Source: Kitasatospora sp. DSM 101779
Lineage (GTDB): Bacteria > Actinomycetota > Actinomycetes > Streptomycetales > Streptomycetaceae
DNA: 64,000 bases
Assembly: GCF_025655475.1 (NCBI RefSeq)
Contig: NZ_JAHTIK010000001.1
Coordinates: 1,165,397 to 1,229,396 of the forward strand
Reading direction: 5' to 3'
The notes under the pieces were generated by a model, which was not told the DNA's origin, did not search any database, and was given only the letters and a program-made list of their open reading frames with translations. Positions 26,231 to 34,883 of this stretch are shown one piece after another. Made by a program: the position numbers and the translations under genes. Every line of letters starts with the position of its first letter. The stretch's first letter is position 1.

Positions 26231-26683
26231 TCAGCTGGGCATCAGGAGCTCGGCTGCCGGGGTGTGGTTTCCGGTCGCTGCTGCCCCCGCCATCGCAGAC
26301 GAGGCCGCACCCGGTTCGGTGAGGGGAGGCACCACCAGGAGCAGGAAGTGGTCCTGGAAGCCCCGCGTGATACTGAGTGTCGCGTCGCTGCCCGTGAACC
26401 AGCCGATTCTGACCATGAGGCCGTTCGCCATGACGGACCGGGGAACGCCGCCCCAGGCCGACATGTCGAGGCCGACGCGGATGATGCGCCCGAGGTGGGC
26501 GCCGAGCGCGGTGATCAGGTCTGGCAGCTCGGCAAGAACGTGGTGCGAGCGGGGCCACCAGGCACCGTCGAAGAACCCGTCGCGCGACATCGTCGGCTCG
26601 AGTGCCAGGCGAGGCAGCGGCGGGGCGCCGGGCACGGTCCACCCTCCGGCGGAGAAGGGCCCAGGGAGGGGAATCGGCATCAT
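26231..26683 (-). CDS. DUF5994 family protein
   Basis: A 150-aa second member of the family at 18,920. Shared landmarks are RLALEPTMSRDGFFDGAWWPRSHHVLAELP, RIIRVGLDMSAWGGVP, MVRIGWFTGSDAT and HFLLLVVPP. The function is unknown; the paired aromatic and charged motifs are strongly conserved between the two copies. The start at ATG 26,683 is a choice by homology; the frame stays open another 55 codons with unlike sequence. Confidence 0.83.
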   Translation of the reverse strand: MMPIPLPGPFSAGGWTVPGAPPLPRLALEPTMSRDGFFDGAWWPRSHHVLAELPDLITALGAHLGRIIRVGLDMSAWGGVPRSVMANGLMVRIGWFTGSDATLSITRGFQDHFLLLVVPPLTEPGAASSAMAGAAATGNHTPAAELLMPS

Positions 26684-26940
26684 CAGGGGCCGCCCGTCCG
26701 GTCCGCGAGGGAACCAGTTCACGACCCAGGGCGACGTCGGCGCTGATGCCGGTGTGCAGAATGTCCCCGGTTTGTCTGCCACGGTACTCCGCAGGGGTCG
26801 ACTCCGGACCGCCCACCTGGGGAGTAGCCTCGAAGACATCCAGGGCATCTCGCATTCCGGTACACGTTCCGGCTTCGTTCTGGGTGAAGGACAGCCCGGC
26901 GGATGCCCAGTGGGCAGCGTCGGAGACGGAAACGATCACC

Positions 26941-27366
26941 GTGACCACTCAGTCCCCCCAGCCGGCACGGCGCGGCGACGGCCTCACGGTCGCCGACGCC
27001 ATGGCTACCTGCGATTACCAGATTGCAGATGACAGCACGGTCGACCAGGCCAACGACGTCTTCCGCAGCGCCCACGTGGAGTACCTGCTGGTCCGCGACC
27101 ACAACGGCCGCTGCGAGGGCCTGGTCACCCGAGCCGGGCTCCACCCGTTCCTGACCTCTCCCTGGTACACCCAGCGGACTGCGATCAGCGCCACCAAGCA
27201 CCAGCGCGGCCCGTTCGCCTGGCCGGCCATGGGCCTGGCCCTGGCCTCGACCGCGATGCGGATCAAGCGATTGACGGTTTGGCCCGTCGTCGACGAAGAC
27301 GGATCCATCCTGGGCGTCCTCACCGCCGGCCACACCGCGGGCCTGCTCGCCGTCGAAACGAAATGA
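26941..27366 (+). CDS. CBS-domain protein
   Basis: A 141-aa protein with a tandem CBS pair. The first starts LTVADAMATCDYQIADDSTVDQANDVF and continues VEYLLVRDHNGRCEGLVTRAGL. The second contains RIKRLTVWPVVDEDGSILGVLTAGHTAG. Such stand-alone pairs bind adenine nucleotides. The GTG at 26,941 places the CBS start at residue 14. Neighbours are stress-type genes, in keeping with an energy-sensing role. Confidence 0.85.
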   Translation: MTTQSPQPARRGDGLTVADAMATCDYQIADDSTVDQANDVFRSAHVEYLLVRDHNGRCEGLVTRAGLHPFLTSPWYTQRTAISATKHQRGPFAWPAMGLALASTAMRIKRLTVWPVVDEDGSILGVLTAGHTAGLLAVETK

Positions 27367-27376
27367 CCCGGCACGT

Positions 27377-27700
27377 CGGGAACGGCACGGTGACGCCCTT
27401 GCGCGCCAGGACCGACAGCAGAGCCTTCGGCATGTCCAACTCCTCGAAGGTCCCGGCAGGCGGCAGCGCCGGGGTGGTGCTCGGCGTCGCCGCGAACTCC
27501 CCCTGACTGGACCGTCCCTGACGATCAATCGCGCTGAAGGAGCGACCCGCCGGACCGATCCCCCGACGGGGTGGGCGCTGCGAGTGCCGCCGGAGCGGCG
27601 GTGGGCGTTCTGGGACGGGGAACGGCTGGAGCGGTTCCTGCGGGAAACCTTCCTCGGAGCGGCGCGTCACGAGGAGGACTCGGCCGGCGCCGGGCGCCGG
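27377..27700 (-). pseudogene. N-terminal remnant of a DEAD-box RNA helicase
   Basis: Read on the minus strand: GEFAATPSTTPALPPAGTFEEL, then DMPKALLSVLARKGVTVPFP. This is the N-terminus and Q-motif region of the Streptomyces DEAD-box helicase that often sits near cold-shock genes; its intact form continues PFPIQAATLP. Here the match stops after PFP at 27,377, so the ATPase core is gone. Upstream low-complexity sequence to about 27,700 fits the basic leader of such helicases but is frameshifted. Confidence 0.62.
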
Positions 27701-27949
27701 CGAAGACCGCAAGGGAACGGGCCGAGAGATGCGATGGGTGGGCGTGGACGGGAGAACCGTGCGGCACATCACCCACCGTGGGGGCTCACCGCGCAAGGCG
27801 GGAGCGGAGAACCACGGTATGTGCGGCGTCAGGGTGGGCAGGGCGATCCGAACGCGGCGCCCGTGCGTCTCGCGTGGGAGTGGTCGGCGACAGCAGAGCC
27901 GAGAGGGTCTGGGCGGACCGGTGTGGTGGTGGTTGGGGCGCGGTGCTGA

Positions 27950-27984
27950 GGGGCCCGCACTGGCATGTAAGCAGTGCGGGCCCC
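27950..27984 (-). terminator. Terminator of the cold-shock gene
   Basis: A perfect 13-bp stem GGGGCCCGCACTG/CAGTGCGGGCCCC with a 9-base loop, 27 bp past the minus-strand csp stop. It is the clearest hairpin in this part of the window. Confidence 0.85.
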
Positions 27985-28011
27985 GCGCTGCCAGGCGGGT
28001 GCCGTGCAGTA

Positions 28012-28218
28012 CTACAGCGAGCGGATGTTCTCGGCCTGCGGGCCCTTCTGGCCCTGCGTGACGTCGAACTCGACCTTCTGGCCCTCGAGCAGCTCACGGA
28101 AGCCGTTGGCCTGGATGTTCGAGAAGTGGGCGAAGACGTCAGCGCCGGCGCCCTCCTGCTCGATGAAGCCGAAGCCCTTCTCCGAGTTGAACCACTTCAC
28201 AGTGCCATTAGTAGCCAT
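28012..28218 (-). CDS. csp: Cold-shock protein (CspA family)
   Basis: A 68-aa single-stranded nucleic acid chaperone. Both RNA-binding motifs are present, KGFGFIE and DVFAHF, in [20 protein letters not shown] and [23 protein letters not shown] lies at good distance before the ATG. The 260 bp upstream are relatively AT-rich and gene-free, as expected for a long regulatory leader of csp mRNAs. Confidence 0.96.
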   Translation of the reverse strand: MATNGTVKWFNSEKGFGFIEQEGAGADVFAHFSNIQANGFRELLEGQKVEFDVTQGQKGPQAENIRSL

Positions 28219-28620
28219 AAATGTCTCCTTCAAGGGGCTGCCCGAAGCACGCGGATAGCGGGAGTACGCCGCACGGAGAACCCGCCCGGGCAGGAGCCGG
28301 GGAGAACGAAAAATGCGCCCGCAACACAGGCAGGCGCACACAAAGTTCATGGGAACCACTACTGCAGTACGACGACTCTAGCAGCCCGGGTCCCGAAACA
28401 GCGGGATCTTTCGTCTCCTGCGGGAGCCGAGTTTTCAGGCAGTCGCCCCCGATCCTGGTTAAGTGTCAAGTCTCCTAACCTGTAGGTTACTTGAGCCTAC
28501 GGTACAGGTGGAAATCGGCGCCCGGGGCCTCGCGGCCAGCCCCCCGGACCGATGCAACCCCGGAAATTCATGCGGTGCCAAGGGTGTCCATTTCGCGTTC
28601 TCCGGAGCACACTGGCGGTA

Positions 28621-28851
28621 ATGACAAATTTCGCCGTACCTCGCCGCTCCATGCCCACCAGCCCCTTCAAGCGTCGAACGCAGGCCGTGTCGACCAAGCG
28701 CTTCGCCGTCGGCGACCGTGTCACCCACGACGGATTCGGCCTCGGTCGGGTCATCGGTGTCGAAGGCGAAGGGGCCGTCGCGGTCCTCGTCGACTTCGGA
28801 TCGCGGCAGGAACGCCTCCCCCACCCGTACACCGCGATGTACAAGCTCTGA
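28621..28851 (+). CDS. Small protein with Tudor/CarD-like fold, unknown function
   Basis: A 76-aa basic protein with a beta-rich core RFAVGDRVTHDGFGLGRVIGVEGE and AVLVDFGSRQERLPHPYTAMYKL. It is a conserved Streptomyces type that resembles small CarD/Tudor barrels (VGDRV-H--GLGRV-G-E). It may bind nucleic acid or protein. It diverges from csp and may share the upstream control region. The ATG at 28,621 was chosen over a longer frame. Confidence 0.75.
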   Translation: MTNFAVPRRSMPTSPFKRRTQAVSTKRFAVGDRVTHDGFGLGRVIGVEGEGAVAVLVDFGSRQERLPHPYTAMYKL

Positions 28852-28859
28852 CCCCCGGC

Positions 28860-29303
28860 CGCGCCGGTCCCGGGACAGCTTCAAGACCCGCGAGACAGGA
28901 CCGCGAGCCGCGTGCCGCGGCACAACCAGTTGCCGCTTCCCGCACCGACCACGAGCAGGTCGTCGGGCCGGTCGGCCAGCGCGGCGAGCGCCGCCCCCGG
29001 ATCGGCACGGATGAGTTCGGCGTGAGCTGAGACTCGGGCCGGCCGGGCCGAAGGCGTCGTCGGGCCGTGCGCGGCCGATCTGCGGCTGCGGCTCGGACGG
29101 CGGTGAGCAGGGGCGGCCATGGGGGCACGGTAGCCGTGCTCGCCGCCGGGCGGCTGCCAGGCAAGAACCGCGAGGACCTCGACGCCACGCCGGTAGGCCT
29201 CGTCCACGGCCCTGTGGAACGCGGCCAGGCTGCCGAGCGAGCTGCTGATCCCGACCACGACTCGTGCCAGCCGCCGCTCGCGGCCCTGCGCCTGGATGTC
29301 CAC
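28860..29303 (-). pseudogene. Universal stress protein remnant
   Basis: The N-terminus is good (RVVVGISSSLGSLAAFHRAVDEAYRRGVEVLAVLAWQPPGGEHGY). The middle segment moves to another frame (WPPLLTAVRAAAADRPRTAR), then the first returns with LIRADPGAALAALADRPDDLLVVGAGSGNWLCRG. The end is again shifted and the usual TRYCLAHATCPVL is lost. These are two compensating indels plus a broken C-terminus. The intact protein would be a one-domain UspA-type ATP-binding protein. Confidence 0.65.
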
Positions 29304-29401
29304 GCTCCGCGAACCTCCGATGCTCTAGTGGACCATCAGATCGCCGGAACCTGCATCGGGCACCGCACACCTTGTCGCGGCGTGATCCGACCGAGCCGGC
29401 T

Positions 29402-29550
29402 TCAGCTCGGACCGGTAGCCGAACCAGGCTTCGGTGGTGAAGCGCCGAGGGTGGGATGGGTTTCGAGCTTGCGGCACAGCTGGGCACGGTGAGTGCGCAG
29501 GTGGCTGGTCCCGGTTCCGTAGGCCGTCCCCACGCTTCCGGAGGAGCTGC
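29402..29550 (-). pseudogene. C-terminal remnant of an OmpR/KdpE-type response regulator
   Basis: Minus-strand frames give YGTGTSHLRTHRAQLCRKLETHPT. After a frameshift, RFTTEAWFGYRSEL follows and ends in a stop. These align with NYLRVYLAGLRRKLEPDPAR and RHLITEPGIGYRFEP of the intact KdpE at 31,428-32,102. Only the DNA-binding wing region is left, and it is broken once. Confidence 0.62.
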
Positions 29551-29609
29551 TTCTGTCCGGCGAGGCAAGCGCCGCGGCGAAGGCGAGCTCGCCGGTGGCC
29601 GCGGCGGGG

Positions 29610-31211
29610 TCAGCGGTACTCGCGCAGGCGCGGACGGACGCCGAGGACTGTCAGGGCGAGTACGGCGGCGAGGACGAGTGCGCCGGTGGTCGCGGTGGTG
29701 GCGCCCAGGTCGGCGTCGGTGTCGGCGACGGCCTGCTCGAATGCATGCTGGTTGATGGCGAGGACGTCGTCGAGGGCAGCGGTGAGGGTTGCGAAGTCGG
29801 CGTTGGACTGGCCGGCGGCGAGCCCGGTGTTGAAGGTGACGGCGTCCTTGAGGCGCCCCTGGAAAAGCAGGGCGCGCATGGCACGGTCGTCTCGCTGGTA
29901 CTGCCGGTAGGCGGTCAGGAGTCGCTCGGCGGCGTTCTGCTCGCCGCCGAAGGTGATGTTGCCGAGCTCGGCACCGAGGTAGCCGGTGAACGGGACCTGG
30001 GTGTGGTCGGCGCGGTGCCTTTCGGCCGCCTTCGCCAGCAGATCGTCGTAGGTGGTGAGGGTGGCCCCGTCGAGGCGCGCGAAGGTCTGGGACTTGTCGA
30101 GGAAGCTCTGCTCGTACGCGGAGGCGCGGGAGGGGTCGGTGAGGTACCGGCTCTCGTCCGCGTTCATGTCGTAGGCGATGGCGCGGGCCCGGCTGAGCGC
30201 GATGACCGAGTCGTAGGCGTCGGACTTGGCGACGGTCAGCTGGTCTTCGGCGCGCGAGCCGAGCGTCATGCCCGTGGCCAGGCCGGCGGCCGCGAGCAGG
30301 GTGGCGGCGGCGAGTGGCAGGTTGATCAGACGGTGGAAGCGACGGCTGAGGGTGCGCTGCAGCACGGCAAGGACGGTCAGGGCGAGCAGCCCGGTGGCGA
30401 GGATCCACCATCGACCGTGGGCGAGCGCGTCACGCCGCTCTGTGTGCGTCGCCTCGACGGTGGCGATGTTGGCGGCGGTGACTTGGTCGGCGGCGGGCAG
30501 CAGCTGTTGCCGCAGCAGATCGGTCGCCTGCCGGTAGGCGTCCAGCGCCTCCGCGGAGGGCTTCCCGGCCGGAGCGTGGGACTGTTCGGCCAGGAGTTGG
30601 GCACGCGCCACCAGCGCCTCGTAGTGGCCGAGTTCACCGAGCACGGTGTGGACGGCCCGCTGTCCGGCCGGGTCGGCGGCGGTGGCTTCGGCGGCACCTT
30701 GGAGGTCGGTGTCGGCCTGGGCGCGGCGCTGCTCATAGGCTTCCAGGGTCTGCCGCCGCAGTGCCGTGTAGTCGGGGTCGGCGCCGAGCAGCAGGAGATC
30801 GGCGGCCTGGGCGTCCATGTCGTTGAGCGCGAAGTACAGGTCGGCGGCCCGGACGGCCTGGGGGCCGGAGCGGTGGCCGATGGCGTCGGTGCCGTCCCTC
30901 GCACCTGTCAGGACGGTGGCGGTGGTGGCGGCGAAGGCCAGCACGGTGGTGAGCACGAGTGCGGTCAGCGCCCGGACCAGGCGCGGGGTGTTCCACCGGG
31001 CGCGGGTGAAGTGGGGCGGACGGCGCCGCATCGGGCCCGGGTGTGAGGGTGAGGTGCTCGCGTCCCGGCCCGGTGCCTGCGCTCCCCCCGCTTCCCAGGT
31101 GCGGGGGACGCGGGCCACGGGTGCCGGACCGGCCGTACCTCGGTTCGCCACCCCCGGCGAACCGCCTGTCTTTCCCGGTACGGCTCTTCTGCTCGATGCA
31201 CCCGCTGTCAT
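29610..31211 (-). CDS. Membrane protein with two predicted extracytoplasmic helical domains
   Basis: About 533 aa. A low-complexity basic N-terminus leads to TM1 (VRALTALVLTTVLAFAATTATVL). A long helical domain follows (YFALNDMDAQAADLLLLGAD). TM2 and TM3 (ILATGLLALTVLAVLQ and LPLAAATLLAAAGLATGM) precede a second helical domain (QFARLD-like and RLKDAVTFNTGLAAGQSNADFATL). A final TM (ALVLAAVLALTVLGV) ends the protein. The pattern resembles a duplicated four-helix-bundle sensor without a kinase. It lies after kdpE with a 216-bp gap that holds a TTGAC tandem repeat. The start is uncertain (31,238, 31,211 or 31,031). Confidence 0.78.
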   Translation of the reverse strand: MTAGASSRRAVPGKTGGSPGVANRGTAGPAPVARVPRTWEAGGAQAPGRDASTSPSHPGPMRRRPPHFTRARWNTPRLVRALTALVLTTVLAFAATTATVLTGARDGTDAIGHRSGPQAVRAADLYFALNDMDAQAADLLLLGADPDYTALRRQTLEAYEQRRAQADTDLQGAAEATAADPAGQRAVHTVLGELGHYEALVARAQLLAEQSHAPAGKPSAEALDAYRQATDLLRQQLLPAADQVTAANIATVEATHTERRDALAHGRWWILATGLLALTVLAVLQRTLSRRFHRLINLPLAAATLLAAAGLATGMTLGSRAEDQLTVAKSDAYDSVIALSRARAIAYDMNADESRYLTDPSRASAYEQSFLDKSQTFARLDGATLTTYDDLLAKAAERHRADHTQVPFTGYLGAELGNITFGGEQNAAERLLTAYRQYQRDDRAMRALLFQGRLKDAVTFNTGLAAGQSNADFATLTAALDDVLAINQHAFEQAVADTDADLGATTATTGALVLAAVLALTVLGVRPRLREYR

Positions 31212-31396
31212 GGCGGCGCGTCCCCCTCCCCTTTTCACCTGGCCGCCGATGGTTGATCGGTGAAGGTCTCCACCGGCGTGGCAGCGGTCCGTCTTCCCCC
31301 ACGAAGTCGGAACCGTCTCCTCGCAGCTGACGCTATGCCCGGGCCGGGGGACGGCCTTGCGGTCCTAACGCTTCCTTGGCGCCGATGGGACGTGTC

Positions 31397-31412
31397 TTGA
31401 CACCACGTTGAC
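31397..31412. promoter_or_regulatory. TTGAC-N6-TTGAC tandem repeat, candidate KdpE box
   Basis: Exact half-sites at 31,397 and 31,408, 11 bp apart, the spacing used by OmpR/PhoB-type regulators. It lies upstream of the minus-strand membrane protein and after kdpE. The same motif occurs at 39,609 and 42,895. Confidence 0.45.
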
Positions 31413-31427
31413 GGGCCAGCTGGAGCG

Positions 31428-32102
31428 TCACGGCTCGAATCGGTAGCCGATGCCGGGTTCGGTGATCAGGTGACGAGGGCGGGCGGGGTCGGGTTCGAGC
31501 TTGCGCCGCAGGCCGGCGAGGTAGACCCGCAGATAGTTGCCGTGGCTCTCCGCGTCCGGGCCCCAGACCGCGCGCAGCATCTGTTTGCCGGGCACCAGCC
31601 GGCCCGGGCTGGCCAGCAGCAGCCGCATGATCTTCCACTCGGTGGGAGTGAGCCGCACCGGGCCGCCCGGGCCGGTGACGACGGCGGCGGCGAGGTCGAC
31701 GGTGTGGGCGCCGACCGTGAACTGCGGCACGGCAGGCTCCCCCACGGGCCGGCGCATGACGGCCCGCAGCCGAGCGAGCAGTTCGTCCATGACGAACGGC
31801 TTGGTCAGATAGTCGTCGGCGCCCGCGTCCAGGGCCTGCACCTTCTCGTGGGCGTCGGACCGGCCGGACAGGACGACGACCGGCACGGCGCTCCAGGCAC
31901 GCAGCCCGCGGATGATGTCCATGCCGTCGAAGTCGGGCAGGCCGAGGTCGAGCAGCACCGCGTCGGGCGGCGTGCGGGCGGCCACGTCCAGGGCCTCGGC
32001 CCCGGTCGCTGCCGTGAGCACCGAATAGCGACGGGCGTGCAGGTTGAGCTGCAGAGCGCGCAGCATCTGCGGTTCGTCGTCCACGACCAGAATCTGCGTC
32101 AC
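31428..32102 (-). CDS. kdpE: KdpE response regulator
   Basis: A 224-aa OmpR-family regulator that receives phosphate from KdpD and activates kdp transcription. The receiver domain has VVDDEPQ (acidic pocket), the phospho-Asp in DAVLLDLGLPDFDG (about residue 52), VVVLSGRSD and a switch Lys in DYLTKPFVMDELLARL. The winged-helix domain ends in GNYLRVYLAGLRRKLEPDPARPRHLITEPGIGYRFEP. The GTG start overlaps the kdpD stop by four bases. Confidence 0.96.
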   Translation of the reverse strand: MTQILVVDDEPQMLRALQLNLHARRYSVLTAATGAEALDVAARTPPDAVLLDLGLPDFDGMDIIRGLRAWSAVPVVVLSGRSDAHEKVQALDAGADDYLTKPFVMDELLARLRAVMRRPVGEPAVPQFTVGAHTVDLAAAVVTGPGGPVRLTPTEWKIMRLLLASPGRLVPGKQMLRAVWGPDAESHGNYLRVYLAGLRRKLEPDPARPRHLITEPGIGYRFEP

Positions 32103-34678
32103 TCTCCCGGCTCTCCGTCCTCGTCCACGGTCAGGTCGTGCACGCGCATGTCGGCGTCGGGCAGCCCGGCCGCGGGAAGGGTGAGCAGCATCGTCGTGCC
32201 ACCGCCTGGGGTGTCCTCCACCTCCAGGGAGCCGCCCATCGCCTCGGCCAGGCCACGGGAGAGGGCGAGACCGAGGCCGACGCCGGTGGTGTTGTCGGTG
32301 TCGCCGAGGCGCTGGAACGGCAGGAAGACGCGGTCGCGGTCGCCTGGCGGGATCCCCGGGCCGCGGTCGATCACCCGGATCTCGACCCGGTCGAGGTGGT
32401 GACTGGCGGCGACCAGGACGGGCGCGCCGGGTGCGTTGTACCGAAGCGCGTTGGTGATGACGTTGGCCAGCACCCGCTCGAGCAGTGGCGGGTCGGCGAG
32501 GACGGGCGGCGCGGTGTCGAGGTCGAGCGGCTGAACGGGCGCGTAGGCGTCGAGCAGGGAGTCGAGGGCGCGGGGCAGCACCTCGTCCAGGTGGGTGGGT
32601 TCGAGGTGAAGGGTGAGAGCGCCGGCCTGCAGGCGGCTCATGTCGAGCAGGTTGTCGACCAGGCGGGTGAGCTTGACCAACGACTCGTCCGCGGTGGCGA
32701 GGAGTTCGGCCTGGTCCTCGGGCGAGAACACGACGTCGGGGCTGCGCAGCGAGCCGACCGAAGCGAGCGCGACTGCGAGCGGGGTGCGCAGGTCGTGACT
32801 GACCGCGGCGAGCAGCGCGGTGCGCATCCGGTCCGCGGCTTTGATCGGTTCGACCTCGGCGGCGACGGTGGCGAGCCGGTCGCGTTCCAGGGCGGCGGCG
32901 ATGTGGGCGGCGAAGGCGGTGAGCACGCGCTGGTCTGCGGCGGGCAGGCGGCGCCCGGCCAGGACGAGCAACGCACCTGCTCCTACCGGCAGTTCGGTGA
33001 GCGTACGATCGGGGGCCGGCTCGCCCCCGGCGTCGCTGCGGCCCAGTGCCTCACCGCTCACACGGTCGAGCAGGGCGACCGAGTCCAGCGCGAAGGCGGT
33101 CCGGGTCTTGTCCAGCAGCGCGGGCACCGCGTCCGCGCCCCGCAGGACGCTTCCCGCCAGCGTGGACAGGGTCTCGGCCTCAGCCGTCGCTCGGGCGGCC
33201 CGTTGGGTGAGCCGGGCGGCGTGGTCGACCACCGTGGAGACCGTCAGCGCGACCACCGCGAACACCAGGAGCGCGATGACATTGTTGGGTTCGCCGATGG
33301 TGAAGGTGTGGACGGGCGGGATGAAGTAGTAGTTGAGCAGGAGCGAGGCGACCAGTGACGCCAGCAGTGCGGAGGTCGCCCCGCCGAGCAACGCCACGCC
33401 GACGACGCCGAGTTGGAAGATGAGCGCGTCCGTGGTCAGGTTGACCTGGCTGTGGAACTGTGAGAGCACCGCCGTCAGGACCGCGGGCACCGCGAGGCCG
33501 GCGAGGATTCCGGCGACGGTGCGCCGTCGGGAGTGGCGCCGGCCGAGTGAGGGAAGCCGGCTCCGGCCGGTGAACTCGTGGGTGACCATGTGGACGTCGA
33601 TGTCCTCGGAGCCGTCCACGGTGGTCTGCCCGGTGCCGGGTCCGGTGAGGAAGCGGTTGAGCCGCCCGCGGCGGCTGGTGCCGAGGACCAGCTGGGTGGC
33701 GTGGTGCGCCCGGGCGAAGGCCAGCAGCGCGGTCGGGATGTCGTCGCCGACGACGACGTGGTAGCTGCCGCCGAGGGTCTCGACCAGTTGCCGCTGTTCG
33801 GCGAGGGCGCCCGGGGAGGCGCCCGCGAGGCCGTCGCTGCGGCTGATGTGTACGGCGAGCAGTTCGCCGCCGGCGGTGCGGTCGGCGATGCGGGCGGCGC
33901 GGCGGATCAGCGTCTCGCCTTCGGGGCCGCCGGTCAGGGCGACGACGACGCGTTCGCGGGTCTCCCAGACGCGGTCGATGTTGTGGGTGGCGCGGTAGTC
34001 GCGCAGCCCCTCGTCGACCCGTCCGGCCACCCAGAGCAGGGCCAACTCCCGCAGTGCGGTGAGGTTTCCGACGCGGAAGTAGTTGGAGAGCGCGGCGTCC
34101 ACCTTCTCGGCCTTGTAGACGTTGCCGTGGGCCATCCGGCGGCGCAGGGCCTGCGGGGCCATGTCGACCAGTTCGATCTGGTCCGCGCGCCGGACGACCT
34201 CGTCGGGCACGGTCTCGCGCTGCGGGATGCCGGTGATCTTCTGGACCACGTCGTTGAGCGACTCGAGGTGCTGGACGTTGACCGTGGTGACGACGTCGAT
34301 CCCGGCTGCGAGGAGTTCCTCGACGTCCTGCCAGCGCTTGGCGTTGCGTCCGCCGGGGATGTTGGTGTGCGCGAGCTCGTCCACCAGGGCGACCTGCGGG
34401 CGGCGCGCGAGGATCGCGTCGAGATCCATCTCCTGGAATTCCGTTCCCCGGTAGTTGCGGGTGAGTCGCGGTACCGTCTCCAGACCCTGCAGCATGGTCT
34501 CGGTGTGCCGTCGGCCGTGGCACTCGATGGACCCGACGACCACGTCCGCGCCGCGGTCCAGTCTGCGGTGGGCCTCGTCGAGCATCCGGTAGGTCTTTCC
34601 GACGCCGGGGGCCGAACCGAGGTAGACCCTCAACTGCCCGCGGCGCGCGGTGGTGCCGGGGGTGAGGTCACGGGACAT
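32099..34678 (-). CDS. kdpD: KdpD sensor histidine kinase
   Basis: An 859-aa potassium/turgor sensor. In order: the KdpD N-terminal domain with Walker A GSAPGVGKT (about residues 25-33) and ALVDELAHTNIPGGRNAKRWQDV; a UspA-like domain with VVALTGGPEGETLIRRAA and LVLGTSRRGRLNRFL; four membrane segments at about 395-490; a GAF-like region; the phospho-His box AVSHDLRTPLAVAL (about 640); and the HATPase with NVITNALRYNAPG, DRGPGIPPGDRDRVFLPF and GLGLALSRGLAEAMGG. It forms a two-gene unit with kdpE behind a strong hairpin that separates it from kdpC. Confidence 0.97.
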   Translation of the reverse strand: MSRDLTPGTTARRGQLRVYLGSAPGVGKTYRMLDEAHRRLDRGADVVVGSIECHGRRHTETMLQGLETVPRLTRNYRGTEFQEMDLDAILARRPQVALVDELAHTNIPGGRNAKRWQDVEELLAAGIDVVTTVNVQHLESLNDVVQKITGIPQRETVPDEVVRRADQIELVDMAPQALRRRMAHGNVYKAEKVDAALSNYFRVGNLTALRELALLWVAGRVDEGLRDYRATHNIDRVWETRERVVVALTGGPEGETLIRRAARIADRTAGGELLAVHISRSDGLAGASPGALAEQRQLVETLGGSYHVVVGDDIPTALLAFARAHHATQLVLGTSRRGRLNRFLTGPGTGQTTVDGSEDIDVHMVTHEFTGRSRLPSLGRRHSRRRTVAGILAGLAVPAVLTAVLSQFHSQVNLTTDALIFQLGVVGVALLGGATSALLASLVASLLLNYYFIPPVHTFTIGEPNNVIALLVFAVVALTVSTVVDHAARLTQRAARATAEAETLSTLAGSVLRGADAVPALLDKTRTAFALDSVALLDRVSGEALGRSDAGGEPAPDRTLTELPVGAGALLVLAGRRLPAADQRVLTAFAAHIAAALERDRLATVAAEVEPIKAADRMRTALLAAVSHDLRTPLAVALASVGSLRSPDVVFSPEDQAELLATADESLVKLTRLVDNLLDMSRLQAGALTLHLEPTHLDEVLPRALDSLLDAYAPVQPLDLDTAPPVLADPPLLERVLANVITNALRYNAPGAPVLVAASHHLDRVEIRVIDRGPGIPPGDRDRVFLPFQRLGDTDNTTGVGLGLALSRGLAEAMGGSLEVEDTPGGGTTMLLTLPAAGLPDADMRVHDLTVDEDGEPGE

Positions 34679-34788
34679 GGGCGCTGCTCTTTCCGTACGA
34701 AAGCGGCCGGGGAGGGGCTGTCAGCGACAGCGACTGCGCGGATGGAGTTGTTCCGCTGGGCGGGCGCCGGCTGTGGTTCCGAACGTGG

Positions 34789-34836
34789 CAGGCCGACCCG
34801 GGCGCGGGATCCACGTCCCTCGCCCGGGTCGGCCTG
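34789..34836. terminator. Long hairpin between kdpC and kdpD
   Basis: The arms CAGGCCGACCCGGGCG and CGCCCGGGTCGGCCTG (16 bp, perfect) enclose a loop that can pair further (GGGA/TCCC). In the direction of transcription it follows kdpC and precedes kdpD. It probably ends or attenuates the structural transcript, so that kdpDE has lower or separate expression. Confidence 0.8.
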
Positions 34837-34883
34837 TCACCAGCCGGTTGTCCGAGGCATCGCCTCGGCTCCGCCGAACATCG

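Noticed and set aside
28459..30411. 650-aa minus-strand frame under the membrane protein
   Set aside because: Wrong frame of the 29,610-31,211 gene and of pseudogenes; composition is His/Arg/Pro-rich.
32138..33358. Long open frames antisense to kdpD, kdpB, kdpA and the permease (for example 35,735-37,669 and 39,664-41,421)
   Set aside because: Long antisense frames are expected in GC-rich genes; the products are low complexity and the sense strand encodes clear Kdp or transporter proteins.
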